Source: Sporosarcina sp. 6E9
Lineage (GTDB): Bacteria > Bacillota > Bacilli > Bacillales_A > Planococcaceae
Length of the DNA: 64,000 nt
Direction of reading: 5' to 3'
Assembly (NCBI RefSeq): GCF_017921835.1
Contig: NZ_JAGEMN010000004.1
Coordinates: 1 to 64,000 of the forward strand
The notes beneath the pieces are model-generated. The model was given only the letters and a program-made list of their open reading frames with translations, was not told the origin of the DNA and did not search any database. Shown piece by piece: positions 44,498 to 58,144 of the stretch. Within the stretch, counting starts at the first letter, position 1; every line of letters begins with the position of its first letter. Both the position numbers and the translations under genes were made by a program.

Positions 44498-45895
44498 TTA
44501 ACCAATAGAACCTTCCATCTCGAATTTAATCAAGCGGTTCATTTCTACTGCGTATTCCATCGGTAGTTCTTTTGTGAATGGCTCGATGAAGCCTAGTACG
44601 ATCATTTCAATTGCTTCTAGTTCAGGAACACCGCGGCTCATTAAGTAGAAGAGCTGCTCTTCCGAAACTTTAGAAACACTTGCTTCGTGCTCAAGTGAAA
44701 TGTTGTCGTTTAGGATTTCGTTATATGGAATTGTATCAGATATCGAAATGTCATCCATTAATAACGCGTCACACTCAACTCGTGAGCTAGCGCCATCTGC
44801 ATTACGACCGAAATGAACGATACCACGGTATGTTCCTTTTCCGCCGCCATGAGAAATGGACTTAGAAACGATTGTAGAGGACGTATTTGGTGCTAAGTGC
44901 ATCATTTTCGCACCCGCATCTTGGTGTTGTCCTTTTCCTGATAATGCGATTGACAATGTCAAACCACGTGCATATTCTCCTCTTAGTAAAACCGCCGGGT
45001 ATTTCATCGTTAATCTAGAACCGATGTTTCCATCAATCCATTCCATTGTTCCGTGCGCATCAACAACTGCACGTTTTGTAACAAGGTTATATACGTTATT
45101 TGCCCAGTTCTGAATTGTTGTGTAACGGCAGTACGCGTTTTCTTTTACGATGATTTCTACTACAGCACTATGAAGTGACGCTGTTGTGAATACAGGTGCT
45201 GTACATCCCTCAACGTAATGAACGCTCGCGCCTTCGTCAACAATGATAAGTGTACGTTCAAATTGCCCCATATTTTCTGAGTTAATACGGAAATAAGCTT
45301 GTAGGGGTGATTCTACTTTAACACCTGGTGGTACGTAAATGAATGATCCACCCGACCAAACAGCAGAGTTCAATGCTGCGAATTTGTTGTCAGAGTTTGG
45401 AATCACAGTACCCCAGTATTTCTTGAATAGTTCTTCATCTTCTTTAAGTGCTGAATCAGTATCTTTAAAGACGATTCCCATATCCGTTAGTTCTTGCTTC
45501 ATGTTGTGGTAAACAACTTCTGATTCGTACTGTGCAGAAACTCCTGCTAGATACTTCTGTTCCGCTTCAGGTATTCCAAGTTTATCAAATGTACGCTTGA
45601 TTTCTTCTGGAACTTCATCCCAAGAACGTTCAGTTCCCTCAGATGCTTTTACATAATACGTAATCTCATCGAAGTTTAGTGAGTTAAGATCTCCGCCCCA
45701 TTGTGGTGTAGGCATACTATAAAACAATTCTAATGACTTTAAGCGGTAGTCTAACATCCATTGTGGTTCGTCTTTCATTGAAGAAATTTCTTCAACAATT
45801 TCACGTGTTAAACCACGTTCAGAACGAAACACCGAGACATCTCCATCATTAAAACCATGTTCGTATTCGCCAATTTCAGGCATCTTTTTAGCCAT
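44498..45895 (-). CDS. sufB: Fe-S cluster scaffold subunit SufB
   Basis: A 465-residue SufB protein, core of the SufBCD scaffold on which Fe-S clusters are built. The beta-helix core and the C-terminal signature [11 protein letters not shown]-type stretch ([19 protein letters not shown]) are present, with conserved cysteines including that in [14 protein letters not shown] precedes the ATG. Last gene of sufC-sufD-sufS-sufU-sufB, separated from sufU by about 75 bases. Confidence 0.97.
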   Translation of the reverse strand: MAKKMPEIGEYEHGFNDGDVSVFRSERGLTREIVEEISSMKDEPQWMLDYRLKSLELFYSMPTPQWGGDLNSLNFDEITYYVKASEGTERSWDEVPEEIKRTFDKLGIPEAEQKYLAGVSAQYESEVVYHNMKQELTDMGIVFKDTDSALKEDEELFKKYWGTVIPNSDNKFAALNSAVWSGGSFIYVPPGVKVESPLQAYFRINSENMGQFERTLIIVDEGASVHYVEGCTAPVFTTASLHSAVVEIIVKENAYCRYTTIQNWANNVYNLVTKRAVVDAHGTMEWIDGNIGSRLTMKYPAVLLRGEYARGLTLSIALSGKGQHQDAGAKMMHLAPNTSSTIVSKSISHGGGKGTYRGIVHFGRNADGASSRVECDALLMDDISISDTIPYNEILNDNISLEHEASVSKVSEEQLFYLMSRGVPELEAIEMIVLGFIEPFTKELPMEYAVEMNRLIKFEMEGSIG

Positions 45896-45970
45896 TATTA
45901 TTCCTCCATCCTATATTGCTTAAGTACTCCTTAACAATTAGTGAATGAAATCACTACTTCAGGTTGCACT

Positions 45971-48937
<2,967 letters not shown>

Positions 48938-48955
48938 TTTGAATAGTCCCCTTTC

Positions 48956-49735
48956 TTAAGCTTCTTGCTCTACAGTTTCTTCTTCAATACCAAGTTCTTC
49001 ATGTAACCAGTCATATCCTTGTGCTTCTAGCTTGTGAGCTAAATCTGCACCACCGGATTGGACAACTTTCCCTTGAATCATAACGTGTACATGATCTGGT
49101 GTAATGTAGTCAAGTAGGCGTTGGTAGTGAGTAATGATTAGGCAACCAAAACCTTCACCGCGCATTTCGTTAATTCCTTTTGCTACTATTTTCAATGCGT
49201 CGATGTCTAGACCTGAGTCAATTTCATCAAGCACAGCGAATTTAGGTTGTAACATCATAAGCTGGAGAATTTCATTACGCTTCTTCTCTCCACCTGAGAA
49301 TCCTTCGTTCAAGTAGCGAGTAGCCATATCCTCGTCCATTTCAAGTGTTGCCATTTTCGCATCAAGATCGCGAATGAAGCCCATTAATGGAATTTCGTTA
49401 CCTTCTCCACGCTTAGCGTTTATCGCTGAACGTAAGAAGTCAGCATTTGTAACGCCTGTGACTTCACTTGGGTATTGCATTGCTAGGAAGAGGCCTGCTT
49501 TTGCACGCTCATCAACTTCCATTTCAAGTACATCTTCACCATCAAGTGTAATTGTACCTGCAGTTACTTCATATCTTGGGTGTCCCATAATCGCTTGCGC
49601 GAGAGTAGATTTTCCTGTACCGTTTGGACCCATAATTGCGTGGATCTCGTTTGTATTGATCGTCAAATCGACGCCTTTCAATATTTTCTTGCCTTCTATT
49701 TCAACGTGAAGACCTTTAATTTCTAAAGTTGCCAT
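48956..49735 (-). CDS. sufC: Fe-S cluster assembly ATPase SufC
   Basis: A 259-residue ABC-type ATPase of the SufBCD complex. Walker A GPNGTGKST, signature FSGGEKKRNEI, Walker B FAVLDEIDSGLD. I choose ATG at 49735 (MATLEIKGL) with GGAGG before it; an ATG 19 codons earlier lacks a site. First gene of the operon. A 16-bp perfect palindrome lies 27 bases upstream. Confidence 0.96.
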   Translation of the reverse strand: MATLEIKGLHVEIEGKKILKGVDLTINTNEIHAIMGPNGTGKSTLAQAIMGHPRYEVTAGTITLDGEDVLEMEVDERAKAGLFLAMQYPSEVTGVTNADFLRSAINAKRGEGNEIPLMGFIRDLDAKMATLEMDEDMATRYLNEGFSGGEKKRNEILQLMMLQPKFAVLDEIDSGLDIDALKIVAKGINEMRGEGFGCLIITHYQRLLDYITPDHVHVMIQGKVVQSGGADLAHKLEAQGYDWLHEELGIEEETVEQEA

Positions 49736-49761
49736 TCCAATACCTCCAATATGTTTATTGT

Positions 49762-49777
49762 GAATGGATATCCATTC
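49762..49777. promoter_or_regulatory. Perfect 16-bp palindrome upstream of sufC
   Basis: GAATGGATATCCATTC reads the same on both strands and lies in the 5' region of the suf operon, between the ribosome site and the AT-rich stretch that must hold the promoter. It could be an operator for a dimeric repressor. No known consensus (Fur, PerR, CymR) is matched by eye; role inferred. Confidence 0.4.
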
Positions 49778-49923
49778 TTTATTTAGTATCATTCTAATCT
49801 TACCCGATTATGCAGTACCTTGCAAATCATTGAGAAGTCAAGGCTTTTTATAGATTGCCCCTAATTCAAGACTTCTGAGTGGATATCATAAAAGAAGATT
49901 TGTCTTTCTCAATTAAACTATTT

Positions 49924-51132
49924 TCACTGAGAATCTGGAACCGATACTTTGTCTTTCGTGAACTTGTCCACAATAACTGCAAGTGCACCGTCACCTGTTA
50001 CGTTTGTTGCCGTTCCGAAACTATCTTGGGCCATGTACAATGCAATCATGAGTGCAACCATTGCTTCACTAAAGCCAAGCATTGAGCTTAATAGTCCAAC
50101 TGCCGCCATTACCGCGCCGCCTGGAACTCCAGGTGCTGCAATCATCGTGACACCTAGCATGAAAATGAATGGTAGAAAGCTAGAAAACACAATTGGCATA
50201 TCATTCATTAACATGACACCAATCGCACATGACACAAGCGTAATTGTACTTCCCGATAAATGAATCGTAGCAAAAAGCGGGATAGAAAAATCCGTAACTC
50301 GCTCGGATGCGCCTGTTTTTCGCGCTTGCCTTAATGTAACTGGAATCGTTGCGGCAGATGATTGTGTACCAAGTGCAGTGAAATAAGCTGGTGCCATCGT
50401 TTTCATTAACCCCAATGGATTGCGGCCTGAAAGTGATCCAGCAACCGTATATTGGATAGTCAACATGAGTAAATGAAGAATGATAATCATGATAAAGACA
50501 ACCGCAAATACAGATAATACCTTAGCAACTTCCCCGCTATACGTCATATTTAGAAATATTCCAAAAATATGGAATGGTAAAAGCGGTATAATGACAAATG
50601 AAATGACCCGTTCAATTAATACATTGAATTCTTCAAAGACAGCTAACATCGATTTACTACTAATCGCTGCCATACCGATTCCGAATAAGAAGGAAATCAA
50701 AAGCGCTGACATAACCCCCATTATCGGCGTCATTTCAAGTTCAAAAAACGCTTCTGCTGGAACTCTTGTCCCTTCTTTAACAGTTGCATTTGCAAAGTTA
50801 CCAATAAAGTTTGGCAATAATGTTGTCGCTGAAAAAAAGGCAAGAATACCGGCTGCAATTGTCGATAAATAGGCAACAAACGCCGCCAGACCTAAAAGTT
50901 TTCCAGATCCTTTTCCTAGCTTTGCAATACCTGGCGCAATAAATGCAATAATGATTAACGGAACAACGAAATTCAGAAAGCCGCCAAATATCATGTTGAA
51001 AGTTGCAAATAAGCTTACAAATCCTTTTGCAAAACCTTCACCTATCATAGGTGTAAGTAATCCCAAACTAATTGCCAATGCGATCGCTATGACAATTCTC
51101 CATATCAGGCCTATCTTAATTTTCAAATCCAT
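49924..51132 (-). CDS. Dicarboxylate/amino acid:cation symporter (DAACS family)
   Basis: A 402-residue, eight-helix carrier of the GltP/DctA/SstT family, taking up dicarboxylates or amino acids (glutamate, aspartate, serine) with Na+ or H+. The reentrant-loop serine run appears as LGTQSSAATIPVTL; the conserved C-terminal substrate region is altered (MAQDSFGTATNVTGDGALAV). The C-terminal part is shorter than in GltP. AGGGGG precedes the ATG. Single gene; 188 bases from sufC and about 120 from the opp terminator. Confidence 0.88.
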   Translation of the reverse strand: MDLKIKIGLIWRIVIAIALAISLGLLTPMIGEGFAKGFVSLFATFNMIFGGFLNFVVPLIIIAFIAPGIAKLGKGSGKLLGLAAFVAYLSTIAAGILAFFSATTLLPNFIGNFANATVKEGTRVPAEAFFELEMTPIMGVMSALLISFLFGIGMAAISSKSMLAVFEEFNVLIERVISFVIIPLLPFHIFGIFLNMTYSGEVAKVLSVFAVVFIMIIILHLLMLTIQYTVAGSLSGRNPLGLMKTMAPAYFTALGTQSSAATIPVTLRQARKTGASERVTDFSIPLFATIHLSGSTITLVSCAIGVMLMNDMPIVFSSFLPFIFMLGVTMIAAPGVPGGAVMAAVGLLSSMLGFSEAMVALMIALYMAQDSFGTATNVTGDGALAVIVDKFTKDKVSVPDSQ

Positions 51133-51249
51133 TTCCCCCTAAAATGATATTTTTTTATGCTCAATCCTACGATAACATAACAAAAAGTGAAATGTTTATT
51201 TATTTCAAAGAAATTAATTGGAAAAGATGGGAATTGGATAAAATTCAAA

Positions 51250-51285
51250 GAAAAAACCGGCCCCCGAAAATTTAGGGAACCGGGC
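51250..51285 (-). terminator. Terminator of the opp operon
   Basis: On the minus strand CCCGGTTCCCT pairs imperfectly with GGGGGCCGG and is followed by TTTTTTC. It lies about 30 bases past the oppF stop. Confidence 0.75.
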
Positions 51286-51314
51286 GATTAGCGTCATCCA
51301 GTAATTATGTAGCG

Positions 51315-52349
51315 TTAGTTAATAGGAATGCCCATTTCAATCGGGGCTTTCTGTACATCGAATTGGTCACTGTATTTTTCGTTATATATATGACAGGCCA
51401 CCCAATGGTCTTTCTTCTTTTCTATCAATTTCGGCACCACTTCACTACATATATCTTTCGCGAAGGGGCATCTCGTTCTGAAACGACAACCACTTGGCGG
51501 ATCGATTGGACTCGGTATATCTCCTTTGATAATCATTCTTTCTCGATTACGTTCTAATATTGGATCTGAGATGGGTATAGCACTTAATAACGCCTGTGTA
51601 TAAGGATGCAAGGGTTCTTCAAATAGCGCATCACTAGTTGTTACTTCAGCCATGCTCCCCAAATACATGACACCCACACGATCACTAATGTGTTTGACCA
51701 TCGATAAATCATGTGCGATAAACAAATAGGTTAAGCCGCGTTCTACTTGCAATCTTTTTAGTAAATTGACAACTTGTGCCTGAATGGAAACATCTAAAGC
51801 CGATATCGGTTCATCAGCAACGATAAATTGCGGATTTACCGCTAAAGCTCGGGCAATCCCTATCCTTTGGCGCTGACCGCCACTAAACTCATGCGGATAT
51901 CTATTGCCATGTTCACTATTAAGTCCGACAGTTTCCAGCAATTCGTTGACCTGGGCAGTTCGTTCAGCATTATTTTTTACTAAACCATGAATATCGAGCC
52001 CTTCCGCAATTATATCCTTAACGGTCATTCTAGGATTTAGTGATGCATAAGGATCTTGAAAAATCATCTGCATGTTTCGATTGAATTTCTTCAATTCTTT
52101 TTTCGATTTTTTCGCATGCACATTTTCACCTTGAAAGTGCACTTCTCCACCACTTGCCTCATATAGACGCATGATTGTACGGCCAGCAGTGGATTTTCCA
52201 CAGCCGGATTCGCCTACCAAGCCGAATGTTTCACCTTTGTAAATATCAAATGTAATTCCATCGACTGCCTTCAAAATCTTGTTTCGATCCACTTTAAAAT
52301 GCTTTTTCAAATCTTTTATTTCAAGTAATTTCTCTCGATTTTCAGACAT
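51315..52349 (-). CDS. oppF: Oligopeptide ABC transporter ATPase OppF
   Basis: A 344-residue ABC ATPase. Walker [10 protein letters not shown], signature [15 protein letters not shown], Walker [13 protein letters not shown]. The C-terminal oligopeptide-type extension carries cysteines ([15 protein letters not shown]), which in related ATPases bind an Fe-S cluster. GGAGG precedes the ATG. It overlaps oppD by eight bases. Works with OppD as a heterodimer to drive peptide import. Confidence 0.95.
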   Translation of the reverse strand: MSENREKLLEIKDLKKHFKVDRNKILKAVDGITFDIYKGETFGLVGESGCGKSTAGRTIMRLYEASGGEVHFQGENVHAKKSKKELKKFNRNMQMIFQDPYASLNPRMTVKDIIAEGLDIHGLVKNNAERTAQVNELLETVGLNSEHGNRYPHEFSGGQRQRIGIARALAVNPQFIVADEPISALDVSIQAQVVNLLKRLQVERGLTYLFIAHDLSMVKHISDRVGVMYLGSMAEVTTSDALFEEPLHPYTQALLSAIPISDPILERNRERMIIKGDIPSPIDPPSGCRFRTRCPFAKDICSEVVPKLIEKKKDHWVACHIYNEKYSDQFDVQKAPIEMGIPIN

Positions 52350-53370
52350 GTTGCTTATAACCTCCTACGATAGCAGTTTCCGGGATTTCTACTTTAGGAG
52401 CACGTTCATCCAATAACCAGCATGCTGTCTTTTGCGTATTCGATAATACCGTGTACTCAGGCATATCATTTTTGCAGACTTTCATAGCATATGGGCACCT
52501 CGTGACAAATGGACATCCTTTTGGAGGATCCGATAAGTCCGGCGGTGAACCCGGAATTGCTAATAGCTCTTCCCCTTTACTATCTACTTTCGGCATTGAA
52601 CCTAGCAATCCCCAAGTATAAGGATGCTTAGGGTTATAGAATATCTCATCTACATTTCCTGTTTCTACAATTTTCCCGCCATACATAACTGCAACTCGAT
52701 CTGCTACGCTTGACACAACCCCCAAATCATGTGTAATCAATATGATTGCTGTGCCAGTTTTCTCCTGCAAATCACGCATAAGCTCTAAGATTTGCGCCTG
52801 AATCGTCACATCTAGCGCAGTTGTTGGTTCGTCGGCTATCAGTATTTTAGGATTACAAGCTAAAGCAATCGCAATCATCGCGCGTTGCCTCATACCACCC
52901 GAATATTGGTGTGGGTATTGATTAATCCGGGTTTCCGCGTTAGGTATTCCAACAAGTTTCAACAATTCAATACCGCGCGAAAAGGCTTGTTTCTTCGTCA
53001 TGTTTTGATGCTTAATGAGACTTTCAGAAATTTGGTTACCTATCGACATGGTTGGATTCAATGACGTCATGGGATCTTGGAATATCATACTTATTTCTTT
53101 CCCACGAATCTCCTGCATTTGTTTTTCCGACTTCATAGTTAAATCTTCATTATTGAAAAGAATGGTTCCTCCATCGAACTTACCGGGAGGCATATCGATT
53201 AAGCGCATGATTGAATAGGCCGTGACACTTTTACCTGATCCAGACTCGCCTACAATGGCCAATGTCTCCTTCTCTTCTAATTCAAAAGAAACGCCACGAA
53301 CGGCCTTTACATCTGCACCATATGTTTCAAACGACACTGATAGGTCATTGACTTTTAATATTTTTTTCAA
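52342..53370 (-). CDS. oppD: Oligopeptide ABC transporter ATPase OppD
   Basis: A 342-residue ABC ATPase. Walker A GESGSGKS, signature [15 protein letters not shown], Walker [14 protein letters not shown]-terminal cysteine segment [15 protein letters not shown] as in OppF. Start TTG, about ten bases after AAGGAGG. It follows oppC by 15 bases. Confidence 0.95.
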   Translation of the reverse strand: MKKILKVNDLSVSFETYGADVKAVRGVSFELEEKETLAIVGESGSGKSVTAYSIMRLIDMPPGKFDGGTILFNNEDLTMKSEKQMQEIRGKEISMIFQDPMTSLNPTMSIGNQISESLIKHQNMTKKQAFSRGIELLKLVGIPNAETRINQYPHQYSGGMRQRAMIAIALACNPKILIADEPTTALDVTIQAQILELMRDLQEKTGTAIILITHDLGVVSSVADRVAVMYGGKIVETGNVDEIFYNPKHPYTWGLLGSMPKVDSKGEELLAIPGSPPDLSDPPKGCPFVTRCPYAMKVCKNDMPEYTVLSNTQKTACWLLDERAPKVEIPETAIVGGYKQHV

Positions 53371-53385
53371 TTTGTGCGTACCTCC

Positions 53386-54309
53386 TTATTTGCCTTCTTT
53401 CGGATCCAATGCATCTCTCAATCCATCGCCGATGACATTAAATGCGAGAATCGTCAAACAAATGAAGAATGCTGGGAAAAAGAGCTGGTATGGATAATAC
53501 TCAAACCCTGATAATGCATCCGACGACATGGTTCCCCAACTCGCACGAGGTGCAGGTACACCTAAACCTAGATAACTCAAAAATGCTTCTGTGAATATTG
53601 CCGTAGGGATTGTTAAAGTCAACGTAACAAGGATCGGACCTAATGTATTAGGGATCAAGTGTCGGAACATCAACCTGAAGTTACTCGCCCCTAATGATTT
53701 TGAAGCCATGACGTATTCTTCAGATTTTAGTTGCAGAACCTGTCCACGCACAATCCTTGCCATACTAATCCAACCCGTTATGCTCATTGCAATGATCATC
53801 GTCCATAATCCTGGAGGCATAACAACCATCAACAAGATAACGACTAATAAATAAGGTACACCATACAGAATATCTGCTATCCGCATCATATACTCATCTA
53901 CTTTGCCGCCAAAGAAGCCGGATATCGCTCCCCAAATCACACCAATTACTAAATCAATTAGAGAAGCCATTAAACCGATGAATAATGAAATTCTCGCGCC
54001 ATACCATGTTCTTGCAAATATATCTCGACCAAGATTATCCGTTCCAAACCAATGTTCCGCAGTCGGAGTCTTGTTCACATTCATAATGTTGGTATCATCG
54101 TAGCTTTTTCCTGAAATCGGTTCACCAATCAAGGCCATAATTGCTAGTAATACAATCATAATGACACCGAAAACGGCTAGCTTATTTTCACGGAAACGAC
54201 GCCCTGCGTCCTTCCAATAGGATGAACTTTCACCTACGATTTTTTCAGATGCTTCTTGATCTATTCCCAATGGTTCGAAATCTGACTTTTCCAGTTGCAA
54301 ACGTGTCAT
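53386..54309 (-). CDS. oppC: Oligopeptide ABC transporter permease OppC
   Basis: A 307-residue permease with an N-terminal helix and five more membrane segments; the EAA loop is EYVMASKSLGASNFRLMFRH. GTDNLGRDIFART at about 90 is the usual OppC mark. Start ATG overlaps the oppB stop by one base; the ribosome site is weak (GGGGGC), fitting coupled translation. Confidence 0.95.
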   Translation of the reverse strand: MTRLQLEKSDFEPLGIDQEASEKIVGESSSYWKDAGRRFRENKLAVFGVIMIVLLAIMALIGEPISGKSYDDTNIMNVNKTPTAEHWFGTDNLGRDIFARTWYGARISLFIGLMASLIDLVIGVIWGAISGFFGGKVDEYMMRIADILYGVPYLLVVILLMVVMPPGLWTMIIAMSITGWISMARIVRGQVLQLKSEEYVMASKSLGASNFRLMFRHLIPNTLGPILVTLTLTIPTAIFTEAFLSYLGLGVPAPRASWGTMSSDALSGFEYYPYQLFFPAFFICLTILAFNVIGDGLRDALDPKEGK

Positions 54310-55244
54310 TAACTATTAGCCCCCTTATTTGCCAGTTTTATCCGTGGATCAACCCAGCCGTAAATAAGATCGACTATCAAAATGGATATAAGTAATAGGA
54401 CACTGAAAAATACGGTAGTCCCCATAATAACTGTGTAATCTCGATTTGTGACACTTTCAACAAACTCGCGGCCTAAACCTGGAATTCCAAATATCTTTTC
54501 GATTATAAAACTACCGGTTAATATGCCGGCTACCAATGGCCCCATGTAGGATACAACTGGTAAAATTGCATTTCTAAGTCCGTGTTTATAGATAACTACG
54601 CGTTCCGATAATCCTTTTGATTTTGCTGTTTTGATATAATCCGCATTCAACACTTCTAACATACTAGACCGCATTAACCTGGCAATAAACGCGAGCGGTG
54701 TCGTTGCTAGTGCAAATGCCGGCAATATCGTATGGGCAAAAGACTCGAATCGAGCAATTGGCAACAAAGACAATTGCATTGAAAAAATATATTGTAGGAT
54801 TGTCGCCATAACAAAGCTCGGGACAGAAATCCCCAAAATCGCAATCACCATGACGGTATAGTCACTTCCCTTATTATGCCGAATGGCAGCAACGGTCCCA
54901 AACAACACACCGAAAGCCAATGCGATAAAAATGGCCTCCAATCCTAGAATTAAAGAGTAGGGAAAACTTCTTTTAATAATATCCGTAACTTGTTGACCTT
55001 CATATTTAAATGAAGGGCCAAAATCAAATTTGGCAGCGCTAATCAAATAATTAAAATACTGTTCATGAATAGGGTCATTTAATCCGTATGCTTCCTGCAT
55101 TTGTCGTTCGATTGCAGGAGATGTTTTTCGTTCGGATGTAAAAGGCCCACTCGGTGCTAATTTCATTAGTCCAAATGTGATTGTGATAATAAATAACAGG
55201 GAAATTAGAATGTAGCCAATTCGTTTAAGTAAGTATCTAGCCAA
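54309..55244 (-). CDS. oppB: Oligopeptide ABC transporter permease OppB
   Basis: A 311-residue, six-helix permease; the EAA loop reads [24 protein letters not shown]-like, typical for OppB. I choose a TTG start ([11 protein letters not shown]) with GGAGGTG upstream because that gives the family's usual start and length; the frame is open for 34 more codons without a site, across a terminator-like hairpin. It follows oppA after about 120 bases. Confidence 0.94.
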   Translation of the reverse strand: MARYLLKRIGYILISLLFIITITFGLMKLAPSGPFTSERKTSPAIERQMQEAYGLNDPIHEQYFNYLISAAKFDFGPSFKYEGQQVTDIIKRSFPYSLILGLEAIFIALAFGVLFGTVAAIRHNKGSDYTVMVIAILGISVPSFVMATILQYIFSMQLSLLPIARFESFAHTILPAFALATTPLAFIARLMRSSMLEVLNADYIKTAKSKGLSERVVIYKHGLRNAILPVVSYMGPLVAGILTGSFIIEKIFGIPGLGREFVESVTNRDYTVIMGTTVFFSVLLLISILIVDLIYGWVDPRIKLANKGANS

Positions 55245-55294
55245 GTGAGAACACCTCCGTAATCCTTTGGATAAAGTGTATATTCCTTCATTGA

Positions 55295-55328
55295 ACAAAA
55301 AATAGGGGTGAAAACAAATCACCCCTAT
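55295..55328 (-). terminator. Internal terminator between oppA and oppB
   Basis: On the minus strand ATAGGGGTGA pairs with TCACCCCTAT around a seven-base loop and is followed by T6. It lies after the oppA stop and before oppB with its own ribosome site, so it probably lets most transcripts end after oppA while some read on, giving more binding protein than permease. Confidence 0.8.
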
Positions 55329-55362
55329 GAAACCTATAACGATCATTGTGTCCTATGACTTG

Positions 55363-57012
55363 TTATTCTTCTGCAATATAGCCCCATTTGTATTGAACGA
55401 GACCTAGTGGTGATACTTCAACGTTTTTAACTTTATCTTTATTCGTCCATACGTTTGTATAGAAGTAAAGTGGCGCTAACGGAAGTTCATCCATAAAGAT
55501 ATCTTCTGCTTTACGTAATAAATCTTCACGTGCTTTAGCGTCTGTCTCAGTTCTTGATTCCTTCAACAAACCTTGATACTCCGAGTTTTCCCAGTTTGTA
55601 TAGTTGTTTCCACCCTTAGTTTCAAAGATTTCTAGGAAGTTGATCGCATCGTTAAAGTCAGCAAGCCAACCCATACGTCCGACTTGGAAGTCACCTGCGC
55701 CCATGGAGTCAAGATAGACACCCCACTCTTCATTGTGAAGTTCAACATTGATTTCTAAATTCTTTTTCCACATATCTTGAACTGCTTGCGCAATCGATCC
55801 ATGTGCTTCACTTGTATTATAAGAAAGTTTAATCGTTGGCATTTCACTTAAACCTAATTCTTCTAACCCTTTTTCCATCAACTTTTTAGCTTCTTCAATA
55901 TCATTATCTTTAAAGTAACCTTCTGCATTTTCTTCGAAAATCGAAGGTGGAACCAATGCCATTGCCGGTGCTTGCTCGGCTTGCGTAATATTGTCTACAA
56001 TCCCTTGACGATTAATCGCCATAGCGAATGCTTTACGAATATTTACGTTGTTAAATGGTTCTGCTTCTGTGTTAAACGCGTAGTAATAAACGCCTGCAAG
56101 TGGTGAAATGTTTAATACATCGTCTTTTTTGTATGATGGGATAGCTGCCAACGGAATGGAGTCTGTTGGAGAACCGAGCCAATCGATTTCACCTTTGTCA
56201 TACATTTGTTTCGCTGTATTTTCATCTTCAATCATTACCATCGTGATTGTTTCTAACTTAACTGTATCTGCATCCCAATATTCAGGATTTTTCTTCAAAA
56301 CAATCTCATCTTTATGTTTCCAAGAATCCATAAGGAATGGACCATTTGTTACGTATGTGTCAGATTGGTCTTGTGCCCAGTTAGGATTTGCTTCTGCTAC
56401 ACTCGCATTGACGGGAAAGAACGTATAAAACGCTGTCAATTCAAGGAAATAGGCTGTTGCTTGTTCTAACTCGACAACCAATGTTTGATCATCTTCGGCT
56501 GTAACGGCTACATCATCTAGGGACCCGCCGTTTTCTTTAGCAGCTTCGGCACCTTTAATCATATAAAGTTGATAGGCGTAGTCTGTGTCCACATTAGCTG
56601 GATCAAGTACCCACTTCCAAGCGTATTCAAAATCTTTTGCTGAAACAGCATCTCCGTTAGACCATTTTGCACCTTCTCGGATTTTGAATGTGTATTTTAA
56701 GCCGTCGTCAGACATTTCGTAGCTCTCTGCCATAGCTTCTTCAACTTTACCTTCTTGGTTTACACGCATTAAACCTTCAAACGTCTGGTTTAATACCGCA
56801 CCTGAAGTAGTATCTGTCGCTAGGGCTGGGTTTAATGAAGGCGGTTCCGATCTGATGTTCACATTCAACGTTTGATCCGCCGCTAGCTTACCTGTTTCTT
56901 CCTTTTCACCGGATGTTCCTTCTTTTTCACCAGTTTTCTCATCACCACAAGCCGCTAAAATCATACTCATAGTAAACACTAAAACTAGTAATGCTAACCA
57001 ACTTTTCTTCAT
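55363..57012 (-). CDS. oppA: Oligopeptide-binding lipoprotein OppA
   Basis: A 549-residue substrate-binding lipoprotein (SBP family 5). Signal peptide with lipobox ILAACGD at about 19-25, then an acidic linker (GEKEGTSGEKEETG). Family 5 marks follow: NIRSEPPSLNPALATDTTSG, EGAKWSNGDAVSAKDFEYAW and INRQGIVDNI. AGGGGG precedes the ATG. It captures peptides outside the membrane for OppBCDF. First gene of the operon; a TATACT at about 57085 (minus) is a candidate -10. Confidence 0.95.
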   Translation of the reverse strand: MKKSWLALLVLVFTMSMILAACGDEKTGEKEGTSGEKEETGKLAADQTLNVNIRSEPPSLNPALATDTTSGAVLNQTFEGLMRVNQEGKVEEAMAESYEMSDDGLKYTFKIREGAKWSNGDAVSAKDFEYAWKWVLDPANVDTDYAYQLYMIKGAEAAKENGGSLDDVAVTAEDDQTLVVELEQATAYFLELTAFYTFFPVNASVAEANPNWAQDQSDTYVTNGPFLMDSWKHKDEIVLKKNPEYWDADTVKLETITMVMIEDENTAKQMYDKGEIDWLGSPTDSIPLAAIPSYKKDDVLNISPLAGVYYYAFNTEAEPFNNVNIRKAFAMAINRQGIVDNITQAEQAPAMALVPPSIFEENAEGYFKDNDIEEAKKLMEKGLEELGLSEMPTIKLSYNTSEAHGSIAQAVQDMWKKNLEINVELHNEEWGVYLDSMGAGDFQVGRMGWLADFNDAINFLEIFETKGGNNYTNWENSEYQGLLKESRTETDAKAREDLLRKAEDIFMDELPLAPLYFYTNVWTNKDKVKNVEVSPLGLVQYKWGYIAEE

Positions 57013-57174
57013 AATTCAATCCCCCTCAGGCTTCATTATTAACTCAATATGCTGAATACGCTTACAACACATCTTACAGCTAAGTATACTATCATTAATT
57101 GAATATTCCTACCCCCAATTTACAAAAGTTATAGAAAAATATGAATAGTACTATTTAAATATACTTTATAGCCA

Positions 57175-57212
57175 AATAAAAAACGCTTCCAGACTTTACC
57201 GGTAGCGTTTTC
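57175..57212 (-). terminator. Terminator of the met operon
   Basis: On the minus strand AAAACGCTACCGG pairs with a CC-GGAAGCGTTTT arm (short mismatch) and runs into TTTTTTAT. Ends metNIQ upstream of oppA. Confidence 0.82.
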
Positions 57213-57226
57213 CATCTATAATATTA

Positions 57227-58078
57227 TTATTTTACTGGAACAACTGAGCCTTTCCATTCTTCTATGATAAAGTCCTGAATTTCTTTTGATTTCAATGCAT
57301 TGATCAACGCTTTTATTTCAGCTTTTTCCTCATCACCTTTGCGAACAGCAATCACATTCACGTATGGTGAATCCGAATCTTCAAGCGCTATTGAATCTTC
57401 CATTGGATTCAAGCCTGCATCTATGGCATAGTTTGAGTTAATCAACACTGCATCGCCTTCATCATTGTTGTAAAGTTGTGGTAATAAAGCCGCTTCATAA
57501 TCCGCTTCAAAATTGATATTTTTAGGATTATCGATGATGTCTTTTACTTCAGCAGTCGTTTTCTTAATGTCCTCGTTCAGCTTGATAAGCCCTTGTGCTT
57601 CAAGCATTGCAAGTACACGTCCATGATCGGCGATAGAGTTACTCATTAAGATCGTTGCTCCATCTGGAAGTTCCTTAAGAGACTTATACTTTTTCGAATA
57701 AACGCCGATTGGTTCAATATGGATTTCACCCGCATTCACGAAATCATAGCCATGATCACTCATTTGAGATTCTAGATACGGTATATGTTGAAAGTAGTTT
57801 GCGTCAATTTCACCAGAGTCCAGGTCCGTGTTTGGCATGATGTAATCTGTGTATTGGTCTATGACAAGATCAACGCCTTCTTCTTTCAACATTGGTTTAA
57901 CTTTTTCTAAAATAATTGCATGCGGTATATTCGAAGCACCAACAACTAGCGTTTTTTCTTCTTGAGCATTTCCGCCGTCACTGCTCGCATTGTTTTTGTC
58001 ACCTTCGTTTTTTGTTCCGCAAGCTACTAATGTCAGAACAAGTGCTGCTAATAAAATTGCTGATAGTACTTTTTTCAT
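57227..58078 (-). CDS. metQ: Methionine-binding lipoprotein MetQ
   Basis: A 283-residue NlpA-family lipoprotein. Lipobox LVACGT at about 17-22, then a Ser/Gly/Asn-rich linker and the family core (GASNIPHAIILEKVKPMLK, DANYFQHIPYL, NYAIDAGLNP). AGAGGC precedes the ATG. It binds D/L-methionine outside the cell for MetNI. Last gene of metNIQ. Confidence 0.95.
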   Translation of the reverse strand: MKKVLSAILLAALVLTLVACGTKNEGDKNNASSDGGNAQEEKTLVVGASNIPHAIILEKVKPMLKEEGVDLVIDQYTDYIMPNTDLDSGEIDANYFQHIPYLESQMSDHGYDFVNAGEIHIEPIGVYSKKYKSLKELPDGATILMSNSIADHGRVLAMLEAQGLIKLNEDIKKTTAEVKDIIDNPKNINFEADYEAALLPQLYNNDEGDAVLINSNYAIDAGLNPMEDSIALEDSDSPYVNVIAVRKGDEEKAEIKALINALKSKEIQDFIIEEWKGSVVPVK

Positions 58079-58144
58079 TGTGTGAACGCCTCTTTTCTAT
58101 GCTGTATATATTTGACAGGCAAAGCCCGTTATTCCTAACTATAA

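Noticed and set aside
55245-55346. Longer OppB starting 34 codons upstream
   Set aside because: It would be read through the terminator hairpin, has no ribosome site and exceeds the usual OppB length; TTG with GGAGGTG fits.
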